Assembly (NCBI RefSeq): GCF_027925385.1
Contig: NZ_AP027142.1
Coordinates: 974,001-1,038,000, forward strand
Length of the DNA stretch: 64,000 bases
Reading direction: 5' to 3'
Source of the DNA: Methylocystis iwaonis
Lineage (GTDB): Bacteria; Pseudomonadota; Alphaproteobacteria; Rhizobiales; Beijerinckiaceae
Shown: positions 25,057 through 35,217 of the stretch, in pieces
Position numbering within the stretch: the first letter of the stretch is position 1
How the letters are laid out: each line of letters begins with the position of its first letter
The notes under the pieces: generated by a model
Databases searched by the model: none
What the model saw: only the letters and a program-made list of their open reading frames with translations
What the model was told of the DNA's origin: nothing
Translations under genes and position numbers: made by a program

Positions 25057-25428
25057 CTAGCGCCTCCCCGGCGTAAACTCCATCCGTATCCGGCCGTGCG
25101 TGTGAAAACCCCGGCCGTAGCTCGATGCGGTTGCGTGGCCTGAGCTGTATTTCGAGGCTCCGCTCCTTCCGCCCTTCTCCCCCTCGCTTGCGACGCCCGG
25201 ATAGCTCGCGCCATGCTGGCCCCGCATCGGGCCGAAGGAGGCGAGGCAGAGATTATAGGCGTTGGCGTCCTTGATCGCCTCGCAGTCGTCGATCTTGCGC
25301 GGACCGGCGAGGGCGGGGGCAGTGAGGGCCCCGACCAAGACCAATAAGGCGAGCCTGAAGGCTCGCGGTCCTTGGCTGCGTTTGGACCGCGCGCCTTTAG
25401 GCGCGCAACGAGGCAGAGTCGCGCTCAC
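25057..25428 (-). CDS. Small putative exported protein, pheT-coupled, with repeat-derived N-terminus
   Basis: 123 aa, no family recognised. The ATG overlaps the pheT stop by four bases (ATGA). Residues ~23-42 ([18 protein letters not shown]) look like a signal peptide, but 22 basic residues precede it. The DNA for those residues is two GC hairpins: GCGCGCCTAAAGGCGCGC and GCGAGCCTTCAGGCTCGC. The second also occurs twice at 61774-61819. The mature part ([23 protein letters not shown]) has two Cys, then a Gly/Ser-rich tail. A true signal peptide may begin at a non-ATG codon near residue 25. Function unknown. Confidence 0.6.
   Translation of the reverse strand: MSATLPRCAPKGARSKRSQGPRAFRLALLVLVGALTAPALAGPRKIDDCEAIKDANAYNLCLASFGPMRGQHGASYPGVASEGEKGGRSGASKYSSGHATASSYGRGFHTHGRIRMEFTPGRR
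25349..25406. repeat. Two short GC hairpins inside the start region of the small exported gene
   Basis: 25349-25366 reads GCGAGCCTGAAGGCTCGC, and 25389-25406 reads GCGCGCCTTTAGGCGCGC. The first is identical to a copy at 61802-61819, and its reverse complement lies at 61774-61791. They fall in the first 25 codons of the gene at 25057-25428. Confidence 0.85.
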
Positions 25429-27836
25429 CGCAGCGTCGCCCCGGTCTTCTTGTTCGCCTCGGCGACGATTTTCTGCGCAACGGCCTCGATCTCGGGGTCG
25501 GTCAGCGTCTTTTCGCGCGGCTGGAGCGTTACGGCGACGCCAACAGACTTCTTGCCCTCCGGCACGCCGACGCCCTCATAGACGTCGAAGACGCTGACGT
25601 CGGTGATAAGCGCCTTGTCGGCGCCCGCGACCGCCTTGACGAGATCGCCCGCTGACGCCGAGCGGTCGACGATGAAGGCGAAATCGCGCGAGAGCGGCTG
25701 AAGGTCGGAAAGATCGAGTTTCGGCTTGATCTTCGTGGGCTTGGCCTTCGGCGCTGGCAGCACGTCGAGAATGATCTCGAAGGCGGCGATCGGTCCCTCG
25801 ACGTCGAGCGCCTTGAGCGCGCGCGGATGCAATTCGCCGAAATAGCCGACCACGGCCTTAGGGCCGAATTGCAATGTCGCCGAACGGCCCGGATGGAACC
25901 ACGACGGCCCGCCCGGGACGACCTGCAGGCCGCCGGTCGCGACGCCAAGCGCGCCCAGAAGCGCCATGACATCCGCCTTGGCGTCGAAGGCGCCGGCGCG
26001 CTGCGCGGGCGCGGACCAGTGTCGGCCCGCGCCGGCAAGACCGCGCCGGATGCCGGCGGCGGCGAGGCGCTGGCCCTTCTCCGAAGGGTCGATGAAGATT
26101 TGGCCGACCTCGAAGAGGTCCTGGTCGCCCAGCCCGCGCGCGGCGTTGCGATGCGCGGCGGCGACGAGGCCCGGCAGCAGGCTCGGCCGCATGTCGGAAA
26201 GGTCCGCCGCGATCGGATTGGCGAGGGCGAGGCCCGGCGCGCCGCCGCCGAAGGCTTCCGCTTGCTCCTTGGAGACGAAGGACCAGGTGACGGCCTCGAC
26301 GAGCCCCTGCGACGCCAGCGCGCGGCGGGCGTTGCGGGCGCGTTTCTGCATCAGCGTCAGCACGGCGGCCGCGACGCCTTCCGTGCGCGGCAGCGGCGTC
26401 GAGGGCACATTGTCGACGCCATAGATGCGGACGATCTCCTCGACGATATCGGCCTTGCCTTCGATGTCCGGCCGCCATGTCGGCGCAGTGATCTTGGCGC
26501 GCTCCGTTCCGGTCTTCTCGACGGTGAAGCCCAGGCGCTCGAGAATGGCGGTCGCTTCCGCTTGCGTGACGTCGACGCCTGCAAGGCGCTGCGTTTCACT
26601 CCAGGGGAAATCGACCGCGCGCCGCTCGCGCGGAATCTCTCCGGCGATGATGAGCTGCGAGGCCTCGCCGCCGCATAGCTCCAAGACGAGCTGCGTCGCG
26701 AACTCCATCCCGGGGAGAGCGAAGTCGGCGTCCACGCCGCGTTCGAAACGGTAGCGCGCGTCGGTGACGATGCCGAGCTTGCGGCCAGTATGGGCGATGT
26801 TCTGCGGGTCCCACAACGCCGACTCGATCAGCACGTCGGTCGTGTCGTCGTTGCAGCCGGACACCTCGCCGCCCATGACGCCCGCGATGGATTCGACGCC
26901 ATTGTCGTCGGCGATGACGACCATGGTCTCGTCGAGCGCATGTGTCTTCCCGTCGAGCGCCAGCAGCGTCTCGCCGGCGCGTGCACGGCGCACGGCAAGA
27001 TTGCCCGTCACCTTATTGGCGTCGAAGACATGCAGCGGACGCGCCCGGTCGAAGGTAAGAAAATTGGTGATGTCGACGAGCGCATTGATGGGGCGCAGGC
27101 CGATCTCGCGCAGGCGCTTTTGCAGCCAGGACGGGCTCGGGCCGTTCTTGACGCCCTTCACAAGGCGTAGGCCGAAGAAGGGCGCGAGATGTTTGTCGTT
27201 TTCCGCGAAATCCAGCGTGACGCCGACAGGGCAGGGGAATTTGCCCTCGACGGGGAGAATGTCCTTCTCCTTCAGCACGCCGAGCCCCGCCGCCGCGAGA
27301 TCGCGCGCGACGCCATAGACGCCCGCGGCGTCGGGCCGGTTGGGCGTGAGATTGATCTCGATGACCGGATCGTCGAGCCCCGCCCATTGCGCGTAGACGG
27401 CCCCCACGGGCGCGTCCTCGGGCAGCTCGATGATGCCTTCGCTTTCCGTTGCAAGGTCGAGCTCCTCGAAGGAGCACATCATACCGAGCGACTCGACGCC
27501 GCGAATGACGCCCTTGCCGAGCGTGATCTTCTTACCGGGAATATATGTGCCCGGCGCCGAGAAGACCGTCTTGAGACCGGCCCGCGCATTGGGCGCGCCG
27601 CAGACGACCTGCACGAGATCGCCCGCGCCTGTATCCACCTTGCAGACGCGAAGCCGGTCGGCGTTGGGGTGCTGCGCCGCCTCGACGATCTGCGCGATGG
27701 TGAAGGCTTTCAGTTGTGCGGCGGGATCGTGCACATGCTCGACTTCGAGGCCGATGCGCGTGAGCGTCTCGACGATCTCGGCGAGCGTGGCGGAAGTGTC
27801 GAGATGCTCTTTGAGCCAGGAGAGGGTGAGTTTCAT
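25425..27836 (-). CDS. pheT: Phenylalanine--tRNA ligase beta subunit
   Basis: 803 aa, full length. The order is that of bacterial PheT: N-terminal B1 and tRNA-binding domain ([24 protein letters not shown]), B3/B4 editing domain ([23 protein letters not shown] region), B5 domain, and C-terminal FDX-ACB anticodon-binding domain ([25 protein letters not shown]). It forms the alpha2beta2 synthetase with PheS. Its ATG overlaps the stop of the HEPN-like gene by four bases, so pheT translation is coupled to that gene rather than directly to pheS. Confidence 0.98.
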   Translation of the reverse strand: MKLTLSWLKEHLDTSATLAEIVETLTRIGLEVEHVHDPAAQLKAFTIAQIVEAAQHPNADRLRVCKVDTGAGDLVQVVCGAPNARAGLKTVFSAPGTYIPGKKITLGKGVIRGVESLGMMCSFEELDLATESEGIIELPEDAPVGAVYAQWAGLDDPVIEINLTPNRPDAAGVYGVARDLAAAGLGVLKEKDILPVEGKFPCPVGVTLDFAENDKHLAPFFGLRLVKGVKNGPSPSWLQKRLREIGLRPINALVDITNFLTFDRARPLHVFDANKVTGNLAVRRARAGETLLALDGKTHALDETMVVIADDNGVESIAGVMGGEVSGCNDDTTDVLIESALWDPQNIAHTGRKLGIVTDARYRFERGVDADFALPGMEFATQLVLELCGGEASQLIIAGEIPRERRAVDFPWSETQRLAGVDVTQAEATAILERLGFTVEKTGTERAKITAPTWRPDIEGKADIVEEIVRIYGVDNVPSTPLPRTEGVAAAVLTLMQKRARNARRALASQGLVEAVTWSFVSKEQAEAFGGGAPGLALANPIAADLSDMRPSLLPGLVAAAHRNAARGLGDQDLFEVGQIFIDPSEKGQRLAAAGIRRGLAGAGRHWSAPAQRAGAFDAKADVMALLGALGVATGGLQVVPGGPSWFHPGRSATLQFGPKAVVGYFGELHPRALKALDVEGPIAAFEIILDVLPAPKAKPTKIKPKLDLSDLQPLSRDFAFIVDRSASAGDLVKAVAGADKALITDVSVFDVYEGVGVPEGKKSVGVAVTLQPREKTLTDPEIEAVAQKIVAEANKKTGATLR

Positions 27837-28327
27837 CGTGCTGAATTCCGGATTTGCGCTCTACTCGCCCGTCGAGGTTTGCTGATCAAATTGACTGCAA
27901 GCAATCGTTTCGTTGCTTCGTCGAGATTGCGGATTTTTTCTACGGCGTCCCTGGCTCCGGCAATCAATCTGCGCACTTCCTCCCTCGAATGGCCGGACCA
28001 TTCCGGGTCGTAATCGGCGCTTTCCCGCGCCTCTTGGAGCTCGAGAAGCACAGGGCTGAGCTGTTTGACAACTGACCCGAACGCTTTCTTGTCGCGGGCC
28101 TGCTGGAAAACTCGACGCAAGGCTTCGTGGTCGAGCGATCGATGGATGACGCGCGACGCCTGCCAATCAATCCGGGTTCCGATGAGCGTATCGGCGCACA
28201 TCCAGGCGAGCGCATTAAACACCGCGTAGTAAGCCGACGACATAGCCCGCCGCAGGCTAGCTTGGCGCGGCTTGCCTTTGTCTCTTCCCGCGAGGTCGTC
28301 CGCTATGTCGAGGAGGTCATCGATCAT
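27833..28327 (-). CDS. HEPN-like all-helical protein between pheS and pheT
   Basis: 164 aa, predicted all-helical. The segment [21 protein letters not shown] and the later SADYDPEWS resemble the HEPN/UPF0332 fold found in RNase toxins and nucleotide-binding proteins. The catalytic Rx4-6H signature of active HEPN RNases is not obvious, so it may be non-catalytic. Its start overlaps the upstream 104-aa gene's stop by one base (TGATG) and its stop overlaps the pheT start by four (ATGA). It is thus fully embedded in the pheS-pheT operon and must be translated at rates comparable to the synthetase. Confidence 0.7.
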   Translation of the reverse strand: MIDDLLDIADDLAGRDKGKPRQASLRRAMSSAYYAVFNALAWMCADTLIGTRIDWQASRVIHRSLDHEALRRVFQQARDKKAFGSVVKQLSPVLLELQEARESADYDPEWSGHSREEVRRLIAGARDAVEKIRNLDEATKRLLAVNLISKPRRASRAQIRNSAR

Positions 28328-28641
28328 CAGTGAGAATGCGTCGAATGAGGTTCGGGCGACTCATCGTCGACCGGGACATCATCGGGATGCGTGAACCTCA
28401 TGTAAGGAAACCGGGCGTCACTGATTTCCAGCAGCGCGTCGCTCACGGCGACTCTCGCATCGATCGACTTATGAGCTGTTAGCGGCTGGTCGCTCCGCTT
28501 CATAACCACTTCCAAGAAGAGCGCATCTTCGTCAGCATGATCGAGACCCTCGCGAATCACGATATGATCGATCGCGGAAGGGCCGAGCGTTTGAATGAGA
28601 GCCTTTTCGATTGCGCATCTCGTTGACGTCGAGACAGTCAT
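28327..28641 (-). CDS. Conserved small protein, partner of the HEPN-like gene
   Basis: 104 aa from ATG 28641 (MTVSTSTRCAIEK); the longer frame upstream overlaps pheS and is rejected. No named family. The middle (DHIVIREGLDHADEDALFLEVVMKRSDQPL) alternates strands with acidic turns, and the tail (LLEISDARFPYMRFTHPDDVP) is compact. I recall small unnamed proteins of this style next to HEPN-like genes, so a two-protein module is plausible. It lies 19 bases after the pheS stop. Its role, antitoxin-like or a structural partner, is not shown by the sequence. Confidence 0.65.
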   Translation of the reverse strand: MTVSTSTRCAIEKALIQTLGPSAIDHIVIREGLDHADEDALFLEVVMKRSDQPLTAHKSIDARVAVSDALLEISDARFPYMRFTHPDDVPVDDESPEPHSTHSH

Positions 28642-28660
28642 TCGACTTCTCCTCTCCTGT

Positions 28661-29740
28661 TCAACTGCCCAACCCGCCCGCAAGCGTCGGGAAATCCAGC
28701 GGCCTGAATCCATAATGCTCCAGCCAGCGCGTGTCCGCGTCGAAGAAGGCGCGCAGGTCCGACATGCCATATTTCAGCATGGCGAGGCGGTCGATGCCCA
28801 CGCCGAAGGCGAAGCCCTGGTAGACGTCCGGGTCGTGCCCGCAGTTGCGCAGCACATTGGGATGCACCATGCCGCAGCCCAGAATCTCCATCCAATCCTC
28901 GCCCTCGCCGAAGCGGATTTCGCCGCCCTGGCGCCGGCACTGCACGTCGACCTCCATCGAGGGCTCGGTGAAGGGGAAGAAGGAGGGGCGGAAACGCAGC
29001 TTCACGCCCTTCACCTCGAAGAAGCTCCTGAGGAACTCCTCCAGCACCCATTTCAAATGGCCCAGATGCGTCGACTGGTCGATCACGAGACCCTCGACCT
29101 GATGGAACATCGGCGTATGGGTCTGGTCGAAGTCGCAGCGATAGACGCGTCCCGGGCAGATCACGCGGATCGGCGGCTTTTGGGAGAGCATGGTGCGCAC
29201 CTGCACCGGGCTCGTATGGGTGCGCAGCAGCTTCTTCTCGCCGGCCTCCGGCGAGAGGAAGAAGGTGTCCTGCATCTCGCGGGCGGGGTGGCCCTCGGGG
29301 AAGTTCAGCCGGGTGAAATTATAGTCGTCGCTCTCGATGTCCGGCCCCTCGGCCACAGCGAAGCCCATATCCGCGAAGATGACCGAAAGCTCGTCCATCA
29401 CCTGGGAAATGGGATGGATGCGGCCGCGCTCCAGCGGGCTCCGCGCGGCGGGCAGCGTCACGTCGAGCGTTTCGGCCTGGAGCCGCGCCTCCAGCGCCGC
29501 CTCGGCGAGGGCGGCGCGGCGGGCGGTGAGGGCCTCGGTCGCCTTGTCCTTCAGCGCGTTGATCTTGGCGCCTTCGGTCTTGCGCTCCTCGGGCGACATT
29601 TTGCCCAGCGTCGAGAGCAGCGCCGAAATCGCGCCCTTTTTACCCAGCGCGGCGAGACGCACGGCCTCGAGCGCCGGCTCGTCGGCGGCCTCTGCAATCT
29701 GGCGGAGCGTGTCTTCTTCGAGTTTCGCGATATCGGTCAT
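28661..29740 (-). CDS. pheS: Phenylalanine--tRNA ligase alpha subunit
   Basis: 359 aa. The N-terminal coiled coil is followed by the class II synthetase core: motif 1 near [19 protein letters not shown], motif 2 near [12 protein letters not shown] and [14 protein letters not shown], and motif 3 [18 protein letters not shown]. It charges tRNA-Phe together with PheT. First gene of a five-gene minus-strand unit (pheS, 104-aa protein, HEPN-like, pheT, small exported protein). A degenerate 80-bp repeat lies upstream. Confidence 0.98.
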   Translation of the reverse strand: MTDIAKLEEDTLRQIAEAADEPALEAVRLAALGKKGAISALLSTLGKMSPEERKTEGAKINALKDKATEALTARRAALAEAALEARLQAETLDVTLPAARSPLERGRIHPISQVMDELSVIFADMGFAVAEGPDIESDDYNFTRLNFPEGHPAREMQDTFFLSPEAGEKKLLRTHTSPVQVRTMLSQKPPIRVICPGRVYRCDFDQTHTPMFHQVEGLVIDQSTHLGHLKWVLEEFLRSFFEVKGVKLRFRPSFFPFTEPSMEVDVQCRRQGGEIRFGEGEDWMEILGCGMVHPNVLRNCGHDPDVYQGFAFGVGIDRLAMLKYGMSDLRAFFDADTRWLEHYGFRPLDFPTLAGGLGS

Positions 29741-29778
29741 GTCGGCGCGTCTGTTTGCGGAATAGGCGGTAAGCGCCC

Positions 29779-29858
29779 GTCATTGCGAGCGAAGCGAAGC
29801 AATCCAGGGCGGCGATGGCGACCCCTGGCTTGCGTGGCGGCTTTCCCCTCGCAATGAC
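29779..29858. repeat. 80-bp palindromic repeat, degenerate right arm
   Basis: The left arm GTCATTGCGAGCGAAGCGA is perfect. The right arm is altered (CTTGCGTGGCGGCTTTCCCCTCGCAATGAC), so this copy has decayed or recombined. It lies upstream of pheS. Confidence 0.8.
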
Positions 29859-29934
29859 GGCGGAAGCCAGAGCCTGCTCCGCTGCCTGAAAGATTTCCCG
29901 CGCCTTCTGCCACGCGCGGGGCCTTCTGTCGAGG

Positions 29935-30912
29935 CTAGGTCGCCGTTCGCGGCCTGTGGGCGAAAAGCTGGGCCAGGGCCGAGGAGGCGACGCGCGACTT
30001 CACATCGTCGGCGCGGCTGGTCAAAACGATCGGCACGCGGGCGCCCAACACGACGCCCGCCGTGTCGGCGCCGGCCAGAAACACAAGCTGTTTGGCGAGG
30101 ATATTCCCGGATTCGAGGTCGGGCGCGACGAGAATGTCGGGGTCGCCAGCCACCTCGGAGGCGATATGCTTGGCGTCGGCGGCGTCGCGCGAAATGGCGT
30201 TGTCGAAGGCGAGCGGACCGTCGAGGATCGCGCCGGCGATCTGGCCGCGGTCCGCCATTTTGCACAAAGCGGCGGCTTCGACGGTCGAGGGGATTTTCGC
30301 CTCGACGGTCTCGACCGCCGAGAGGATGGCGACCTTCGGGCGTTCCATGCCGATGGCGTGGGCGAGGTCCACGGCGTTGCGCACGATGTCGCGCTTGATG
30401 TCGAGCGCGGGCGCGATGTTGATTGCGGCGTCGGTGACGAACAGCAGTTTGTGATAGGTCGGCGCGTCGATCACGAAGACATGGCTGATGCGCCGATCGG
30501 TGCGCAGGCCCGTGCCGTCGCGCACCACGGCCGCCATCAGCTCGTCGGTGTGCAGCGCGCCCTTCATGATGGCGTGAAGCTTGCCGCGCCGTACCAGCTC
30601 GACCGCCTGATCCGCCGCCGCATGGCTATGCGGGGCCTCGACGATGTCGACGTCCTCGAGCGAGACGCCGGCCTCGCGCGCGGCCGCCTCCATTTTCTTG
30701 CAGGGGCCGATCAGCGTGGGCACGATTAGCCCCTTGTCACGCGCAGCGAGCGCGCCTTCGAGCGAGGGCCGGTCGCAGGGGTGAACCACCCCCATGCGGA
30801 TCGGCGGCAGGGATTGCGCGCGCGTGACCAGCTCTTGCAGCAGCGCCCCGCGCGGCCGGGCAAAGACGGCGCTCCAGGGCGGAGGGGCTTTGCCGCTGTC
30901 GCACTCGCTCAT
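29935..30912 (-). CDS. Phosphate acetyl/butyryl-transferase-like protein
   Basis: 325 aa of the PTA_PTB family. Landmarks are the first-domain core MKGALHTDELMAAVVRDGTGLRTDRRISHVFV, the conserved DAAINIAPALDIKRDIVRNAVDLA, and the C-terminal GDPDILVAPDLESGNILAKQLVFLAGADTAGVVLGARVPIVLTSRAD. Such enzymes exchange acyl groups between CoA and phosphate. The sequence is closest in style to the C-terminal half of the bifunctional enoyl-CoA hydratase/phosphate acyltransferases. The adjacent genes do not include an acetate kinase. Cytosolic. Confidence 0.88.
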   Translation of the reverse strand: MSECDSGKAPPPWSAVFARPRGALLQELVTRAQSLPPIRMGVVHPCDRPSLEGALAARDKGLIVPTLIGPCKKMEAAAREAGVSLEDVDIVEAPHSHAAADQAVELVRRGKLHAIMKGALHTDELMAAVVRDGTGLRTDRRISHVFVIDAPTYHKLLFVTDAAINIAPALDIKRDIVRNAVDLAHAIGMERPKVAILSAVETVEAKIPSTVEAAALCKMADRGQIAGAILDGPLAFDNAISRDAADAKHIASEVAGDPDILVAPDLESGNILAKQLVFLAGADTAGVVLGARVPIVLTSRADDVKSRVASSALAQLFAHRPRTAT

Positions 30913-30925
30913 CTCTTTCGCCCTT

Positions 30926-31444
30926 TCAGATGGCCGGGTCGCGCGCCAGCCGCTCGATGAAGAATTTCGCCGCCCGCGCGTAAGATTGGTCGTTGTCGCC
31001 GCGGAAGTCGAAACCTTGATGAAAGATAAGCTCCCCGGACGACGCCTGCGTGATGGAGACGCCCAGGCTCAATATCAGCGTGCTCACCTTGTTGACGACG
31101 CCGGTCATGACGAGATCGGCGCCGGCCTTCTTGCCGAGCGCGGCGGCGCAATTGCAGGTGCGAATATAGGTCTGGGCGAGGAGCCTATCGAGCTCGTCCT
31201 GCACCGCCGCGCGGTCGACGATCTCATAAGTGCCCTGCGCCGCGAGCCCCGAGGCGATGGCGTCGCGCACGTCCGCGAGCCGCCGCGCGTGCTCGGCGCG
31301 CTGATCCACGGGTTCGTTGGAGGTGTCGATAATTTCGAAATCGAGGACGAGAAGACGTTTCCCGGTCTTGACGCCAGCCTGCGCAGGGGCCGCGAAGGGA
31401 AGAAGCGCCGTCGCAGCGATGAGCCGCCGCCGGTCGAGCATCAT
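30926..31444 (-). CDS. Exported DUF2380-like protein
   Basis: 172 aa from ATG 31444, which overlaps the stop of the upstream metallopeptidase gene by four bases (ATGA); this coupling decides the start. MMLDRRRLIAATALLPFAAPAQA is a signal peptide. The mature part starts KRLLVLDFEIIDTS, the opening strand of DUF2380/DUF3280-type secreted proteins, and has two close Cys in TCNCAAALGKKAGAD, followed by VNKVSTLILSLGVSI. Function unknown; the fold resembles periplasmic proteins of the TolB/CsgG-N style. Confidence 0.72.
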   Translation of the reverse strand: MMLDRRRLIAATALLPFAAPAQAGVKTGKRLLVLDFEIIDTSNEPVDQRAEHARRLADVRDAIASGLAAQGTYEIVDRAAVQDELDRLLAQTYIRTCNCAAALGKKAGADLVMTGVVNKVSTLILSLGVSITQASSGELIFHQGFDFRGDNDQSYARAAKFFIERLARDPAI

Positions 31445-32202
31445 CCCTTGGCTCCATATTTGTGCAGATGCGCGCCATGCGCCGAAAGCCATGCCTCGGC
31501 GCGATCGGTCTCGGGACACAGGCGGCGCGCCAGCGACCAGAACCGCGGCGAATGGTCGAGGTGCACCAGATGCGCCACCTCATGGGCGGCGAGATAGTCG
31601 AGAACGAAAGGCGGCGCCATGATCAGCCGCCACGAAAAATTCAGCGATCCTGTCGATGAGCACGAACCCCATCGGCTGACCGGATCGCGCAGCCCGACGC
31701 CGCGCGGCGGCAGGCTCAGCGCCGAGGTGTGCCGCGCGACGGCGTCTTCGAGGTCGCGACGCGCCTCGCGCTTGAAGTGATCCTGCACGCGCCGGTGCAC
31801 ATGCTCGGCCTGGCCGGCGACGCAAAGCGCCAGCCGCGTCTCTACATCGTCGCGCTCTTCCGTCCACACGGTGCCGCGTCGATCGGGCAGATGGATGACG
31901 GCGTGATCGACGCCGCGCAAAGGAATGAGCGAGCCATGTGCGAAGGGAATCGTCTCGGGCAGCCGGTTCAACCGCGTGGCGATCCAGGCGGCGTGACGCT
32001 GCGCGAAGGCGCGCGCCTCGCGAATCGAGGCGCGGCTCGGCATGGTGAGAACCGCGTCGCGCGCGGCGAATCGAACCCTCAGGGTAAAACGCCGCGCAGT
32101 GGTCGCGCGGCGCAAAGCGACGACGATCGTTTCGCCGGCGTGTTCTAACGTAAGGAGGGACGTTCCCTTGCCGGAAGGGCCGTCGCGCAAAAGGCGAAGC
32201 AT
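31441..32202 (-). CDS. YgjP/WSS1-like zinc metallopeptidase (DUF45)
   Basis: 253 aa. The zinc motif HEVAH is at residues 207-211 with the third ligand His217 in DHSPRFW, as in the SprT/YgjP clan. The upstream core RWGSCSSTGSLNFSWRLIMAPPFVLDYLAAHE is characteristic of the DUF45 family. Probably a cytosolic peptidase; no signal peptide. Co-transcribed with the DUF2380-like gene downstream. Confidence 0.88.
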   Translation of the reverse strand: MLRLLRDGPSGKGTSLLTLEHAGETIVVALRRATTARRFTLRVRFAARDAVLTMPSRASIREARAFAQRHAAWIATRLNRLPETIPFAHGSLIPLRGVDHAVIHLPDRRGTVWTEERDDVETRLALCVAGQAEHVHRRVQDHFKREARRDLEDAVARHTSALSLPPRGVGLRDPVSRWGSCSSTGSLNFSWRLIMAPPFVLDYLAAHEVAHLVHLDHSPRFWSLARRLCPETDRAEAWLSAHGAHLHKYGAKG

Positions 32203-32314
32203 GCGGACATGCTAGCGAAAGGCTGCGTGAGTCGCGAGTTCGAAAAACGCAACTACCGCAAAAAATTCGCTTGGCGTAGACTTGCGAGTCGTCCTGCGCC
32301 GCGGTGAGGGCGCG

Positions 32315-32486
32315 TGATAGGAGATCGGCTTGTTCGGGCGGCGTCATTCCCGACGCTCGCTCGAGCGAGTGATCGGGAATCCAGAGCAAAACCGGCGCTT
32401 TTGTGGCTCTGGATTCCCGGTCGGGCTTTCAGCCCGCCGGCAATGACATGCCCCAGTGCGAGCTATTCAAACGGAAATGGCGTTAC
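32315..32486. repeat. Complete MITE-like repeat unit ending at the SCO1 stop codon
   Basis: The unit runs from TGATAGGAGATCGGCTTG (left end), through two GTCATTCCCG-type arms (32343-32447), to AGCTATTCAAACGGAAATGG and CGTTACA (right end). The TTA at 32483-32485 is the reverse complement of the SCO1 stop TAA. The layout is the same as 36428-36598 and 51304-51474. Confidence 0.85.
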
Positions 32487-33127
32487 AGATAACGCGCCAG
32501 ATCCTTCGCCGCTTCCTCGGGTTTCCGGTTGACGTTGAAGGAAGTGACGAAGCGGCCGTTCTTGTCCATCAGATAGACAACCGTGGTGTGATCCACGGCG
32601 TAGTCCTCATCCTTGCCCGGCGCACGCTTCGCGTAGATGCGATAGGAGCGCAGCATGGGTTCGAGCTGCGCGCGCGGGCCGGTGAGGCCGGTGATGCGCG
32701 GGTCGAAATTCGCCAGATAGTCCTTCAAAACGTCCGGCGTGTCGCGTTCGGGATCAACGGTGACGAAAAGGCCGCCGACCTTCGCGTCGGGTCCCAGCGC
32801 GCGCAAAATCTCCGACATCTCGAACAGCGTCGTGTGGCACACGTCGGGGCAATGCGTGTAGCCGAAGAAGATGAGATAGGGCTTGCCGAGCAGCTCCTTC
32901 TCATTGACCTGCGCGCCCGTCTGCGACGTCAGTTGAAACGGGCCGCCGATGGCGGAGGCCGGCGGCGCAGGCGGCGTGTTGCTCGTTACGGCGACGAAGA
33001 CGCCGAAGATAAGGGCGAAAACTGCGCCCGCGCCGATGAGCAGGCCTTTGGAGATCGCAGGACCGTTCGCCGCCTTTTTGTCGCCGCGCTTGTTCCTGCC
33101 GTTTCCCTTCACCGACCCTCTGGACAT
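32483..33127 (-). CDS. SCO1/SenC-family copper chaperone
   Basis: 214 aa. One N-terminal membrane anchor (residues ~28-48, ISKGLLIGAGAVFALIFGVFVAV) precedes a periplasmic thioredoxin-like domain. The copper ligands are visible: Cys93 and Cys97 in THCPDVC, and His180 in YAVDHTTVVYL. Family role: delivery of copper to the CuA site of cytochrome c oxidase, or thiol-redox signalling. No oxidase genes are adjacent. The C-terminus (ARYL, stop) touches a MITE-like repeat. Confidence 0.93.
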   Translation of the reverse strand: MSRGSVKGNGRNKRGDKKAANGPAISKGLLIGAGAVFALIFGVFVAVTSNTPPAPPASAIGGPFQLTSQTGAQVNEKELLGKPYLIFFGYTHCPDVCHTTLFEMSEILRALGPDAKVGGLFVTVDPERDTPDVLKDYLANFDPRITGLTGPRAQLEPMLRSYRIYAKRAPGKDEDYAVDHTTVVYLMDKNGRFVTSFNVNRKPEEAAKDLARYL

Positions 33128-33673
33128 GCGTGCCTTCCCTGCGTCTTGTCGGCCGTCGCGTTACGGCGTCTCGTTTTGATTTGCGAACTTATCCGCCTGA
33201 ATCGAATTCCGCAAAAGTTGGCCGCTTTCGCGATGGAGAACTCGCTTCGCTTATCGGTCAGCGCGGTTTCTTGTCGCTCCGCCATTCGAGTCCAGCGGAA
33301 AGCAGGCCAGGCGATGTGCGCGTCGAAGTCATCGCGCCGTCGGTCTCGAGTTTCGCGACGTCGCGCCGTGGCATTCTGTCCTTCGGGTGCGGGACGATCG
33401 TAACGTCGACGGCGCTGCCGGGCTTTGTTCTCCAGATTGACGGCGGCTGCAAGCTAGAGGGCTGCCGGCCGTGGCTCGGGGCGCTTGCCGCATGCGCCCG
33501 GTTGCGACGGCGAACCTCTCCGACACGAATTTAGCCCGGCGCAGCGCATTCGCCAAGTCACGGCTTCCACGGCTTTTCGCCTGCGTGAAGATGCTGCGCT
33601 GCAGCGCGGATGCGGGTGGGGCGAGAATGATGTAGCTTCCGTCTCCGCCGATTCCCAGCGAGAGCGCCACGTC
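33128..33673. other. 546-bp gap without a recognised gene
   Basis: The interval lies between the SCO1 start (minus) and the HerA-like start (plus), so it must hold two divergent promoters. A 64-codon minus-strand frame (33258-33452: PHPKDRMPRRDVAKLETDGAM) has protein-like composition, and a 134-codon plus-strand frame crosses it. Neither matches a family I know and neither has a convincing ribosome-binding site. No repeat of the local families occurs here, which is unusual for this window. Confidence 0.5.
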
Positions 33674-35188
33674 ATGAGCCAAGCCAGCGAAAGTCGCCCC
33701 AACGCCGTCCCCGGTAAGATTCTCGTGGGCGCGGCGCATGGCGGGGCGGGGGCGCGCGCCTATCGCTATCTGACGCTGTCGCTCGGCAACCGCCACGGGC
33801 TTATCTCCGGCGCGACCGGCGGCGGCAAAACGGTGTCTTTGCAGCTCCTCGCGGAAGGCTTCTCCAATGCGGGCGCCTCGGTCTTTCTCGCCGATGTGAA
33901 AGGCGACCTTTCGGGCCTCTCCCAACCGGGCGACGCCAAGCCACCCTTCGTCAAACGCGCCGAGGAAATCGGGTTGGATTACGAGCCCGACCGTTTTCCG
34001 GTGGTCTATTGGGACGTCTTCGGCGAGCAGGGCCATATGGTGCGCGCCACCGTTTCGGAAATGGGCCCGCTGCTCATCTCCCGCCTGCTCGACCTCAACG
34101 AGACGCAGGAAGGCGTCATCAATATCGTCTTCAAGGTCGCGGACGAGCAGGGGCTTTTGCTGCTCGATCTGAAGGATCTTCGCGCCGCGCTCGCCCATGT
34201 CGCCGAAAACGCGGCGGAATACAAAGTCAAATACGGTAATATCGCGCCGGCCAGCGTCGGCGCGATTCAGCGCCAGCTCCTCGTGCTGGAGACGCAGGGC
34301 GGCGACAAATTCTTCGGCGAGCCGGCGCTGGAGATCACGGATTTCATCCGAACGGATCGCGACGGGCGCGGCGTGGTGAATATTCTCGCCGCCGACAAGC
34401 TGATGCGCGCGCCCAAGCTCTACGCCACTTTTCTTCTGTGGATGCTCTCGGAGCTTTTCGAGACGCTTCCCGAGGTCGGCGACCAGGATAAGCCGAAGCT
34501 CGTCTTCTTCTTCGACGAGGCCCATCTCCTTTTCGACGATGCCCCGAAGGCGCTGCTCTCGGCGATCGAGAAGGTTGTCCGGCTCATTCGCTCCAAGGGC
34601 GTCGGCGTCTATTTCATCACGCAGAATCCGCTCGACGTGCCGGACGCCGTCTTGGGCCAGCTCGGCAATCGTATCCAGCACGCGCTGCGCGCCTTCACGC
34701 CGCGCGACCAGAAAGCGGTGCGCGCGGCGGCGGAAACCTTCCGCAAGAACCCCTCTTTCGATACGGCGGACGCCATCATGCATCTTGGCGTCGGCGAGGC
34801 GCTCGTCTCCATGCTCGGCGACAAGGGCGCGCCCGAGATCGTCGACCGCGTGCTGATCGCGCCGCCCGCCGCCCGCGTCGGGCCGGCGACGCCGCAGGAG
34901 CGCGCCGCGGTCATGGGCGAGAGCAAATTCGCCGGCAAATATGACACGCCGGTCGATCGCGACTCGGCTTACGAGAAGCTGCAGGGGGGCGGACAAAACG
35001 CCGCAGGCGGCGGCTTGATCGGGACCATCGGCTCCGTGTTGGGCAAGCTCTTCGGCTCGGCCAAGGGCAAGAATCTCTCGCCGGCCGAGGCCGCGCTGCG
35101 GTCGGCCGTCCAAAGCGCTGCGCGCACAGCGGGAAATCGCATCGCCAAGGAAATTTTGCGCGGCGTCCTGGGTGGCATCAGTAAATAG
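33674..35188 (+). CDS. HerA-like ATPase of the DUF853 (YjgR) family
   Basis: 504 aa from ATG 33674, the first Met before the conserved N-terminus; the open frame reaches further left. Walker A GATGGGKT is at residues 46-53, then [16 protein letters not shown], and Walker B is [47 protein letters not shown] carries the conserved Arg finger region of HerA/FtsK ATPases. It presumably assembles into a hexamer that moves DNA or protein; the physiological role of YjgR is not established. A terminator follows at 35218-35248, so the gene is probably transcribed alone. Confidence 0.88.
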   Translation: MSQASESRPNAVPGKILVGAAHGGAGARAYRYLTLSLGNRHGLISGATGGGKTVSLQLLAEGFSNAGASVFLADVKGDLSGLSQPGDAKPPFVKRAEEIGLDYEPDRFPVVYWDVFGEQGHMVRATVSEMGPLLISRLLDLNETQEGVINIVFKVADEQGLLLLDLKDLRAALAHVAENAAEYKVKYGNIAPASVGAIQRQLLVLETQGGDKFFGEPALEITDFIRTDRDGRGVVNILAADKLMRAPKLYATFLLWMLSELFETLPEVGDQDKPKLVFFFDEAHLLFDDAPKALLSAIEKVVRLIRSKGVGVYFITQNPLDVPDAVLGQLGNRIQHALRAFTPRDQKAVRAAAETFRKNPSFDTADAIMHLGVGEALVSMLGDKGAPEIVDRVLIAPPAARVGPATPQERAAVMGESKFAGKYDTPVDRDSAYEKLQGGGQNAAGGGLIGTIGSVLGKLFGSAKGKNLSPAEAALRSAVQSAARTAGNRIAKEILRGVLGGISK

Positions 35189-35217
35189 AATCTTAAGCTT
35201 CGCGAAGTGTCGGGACG

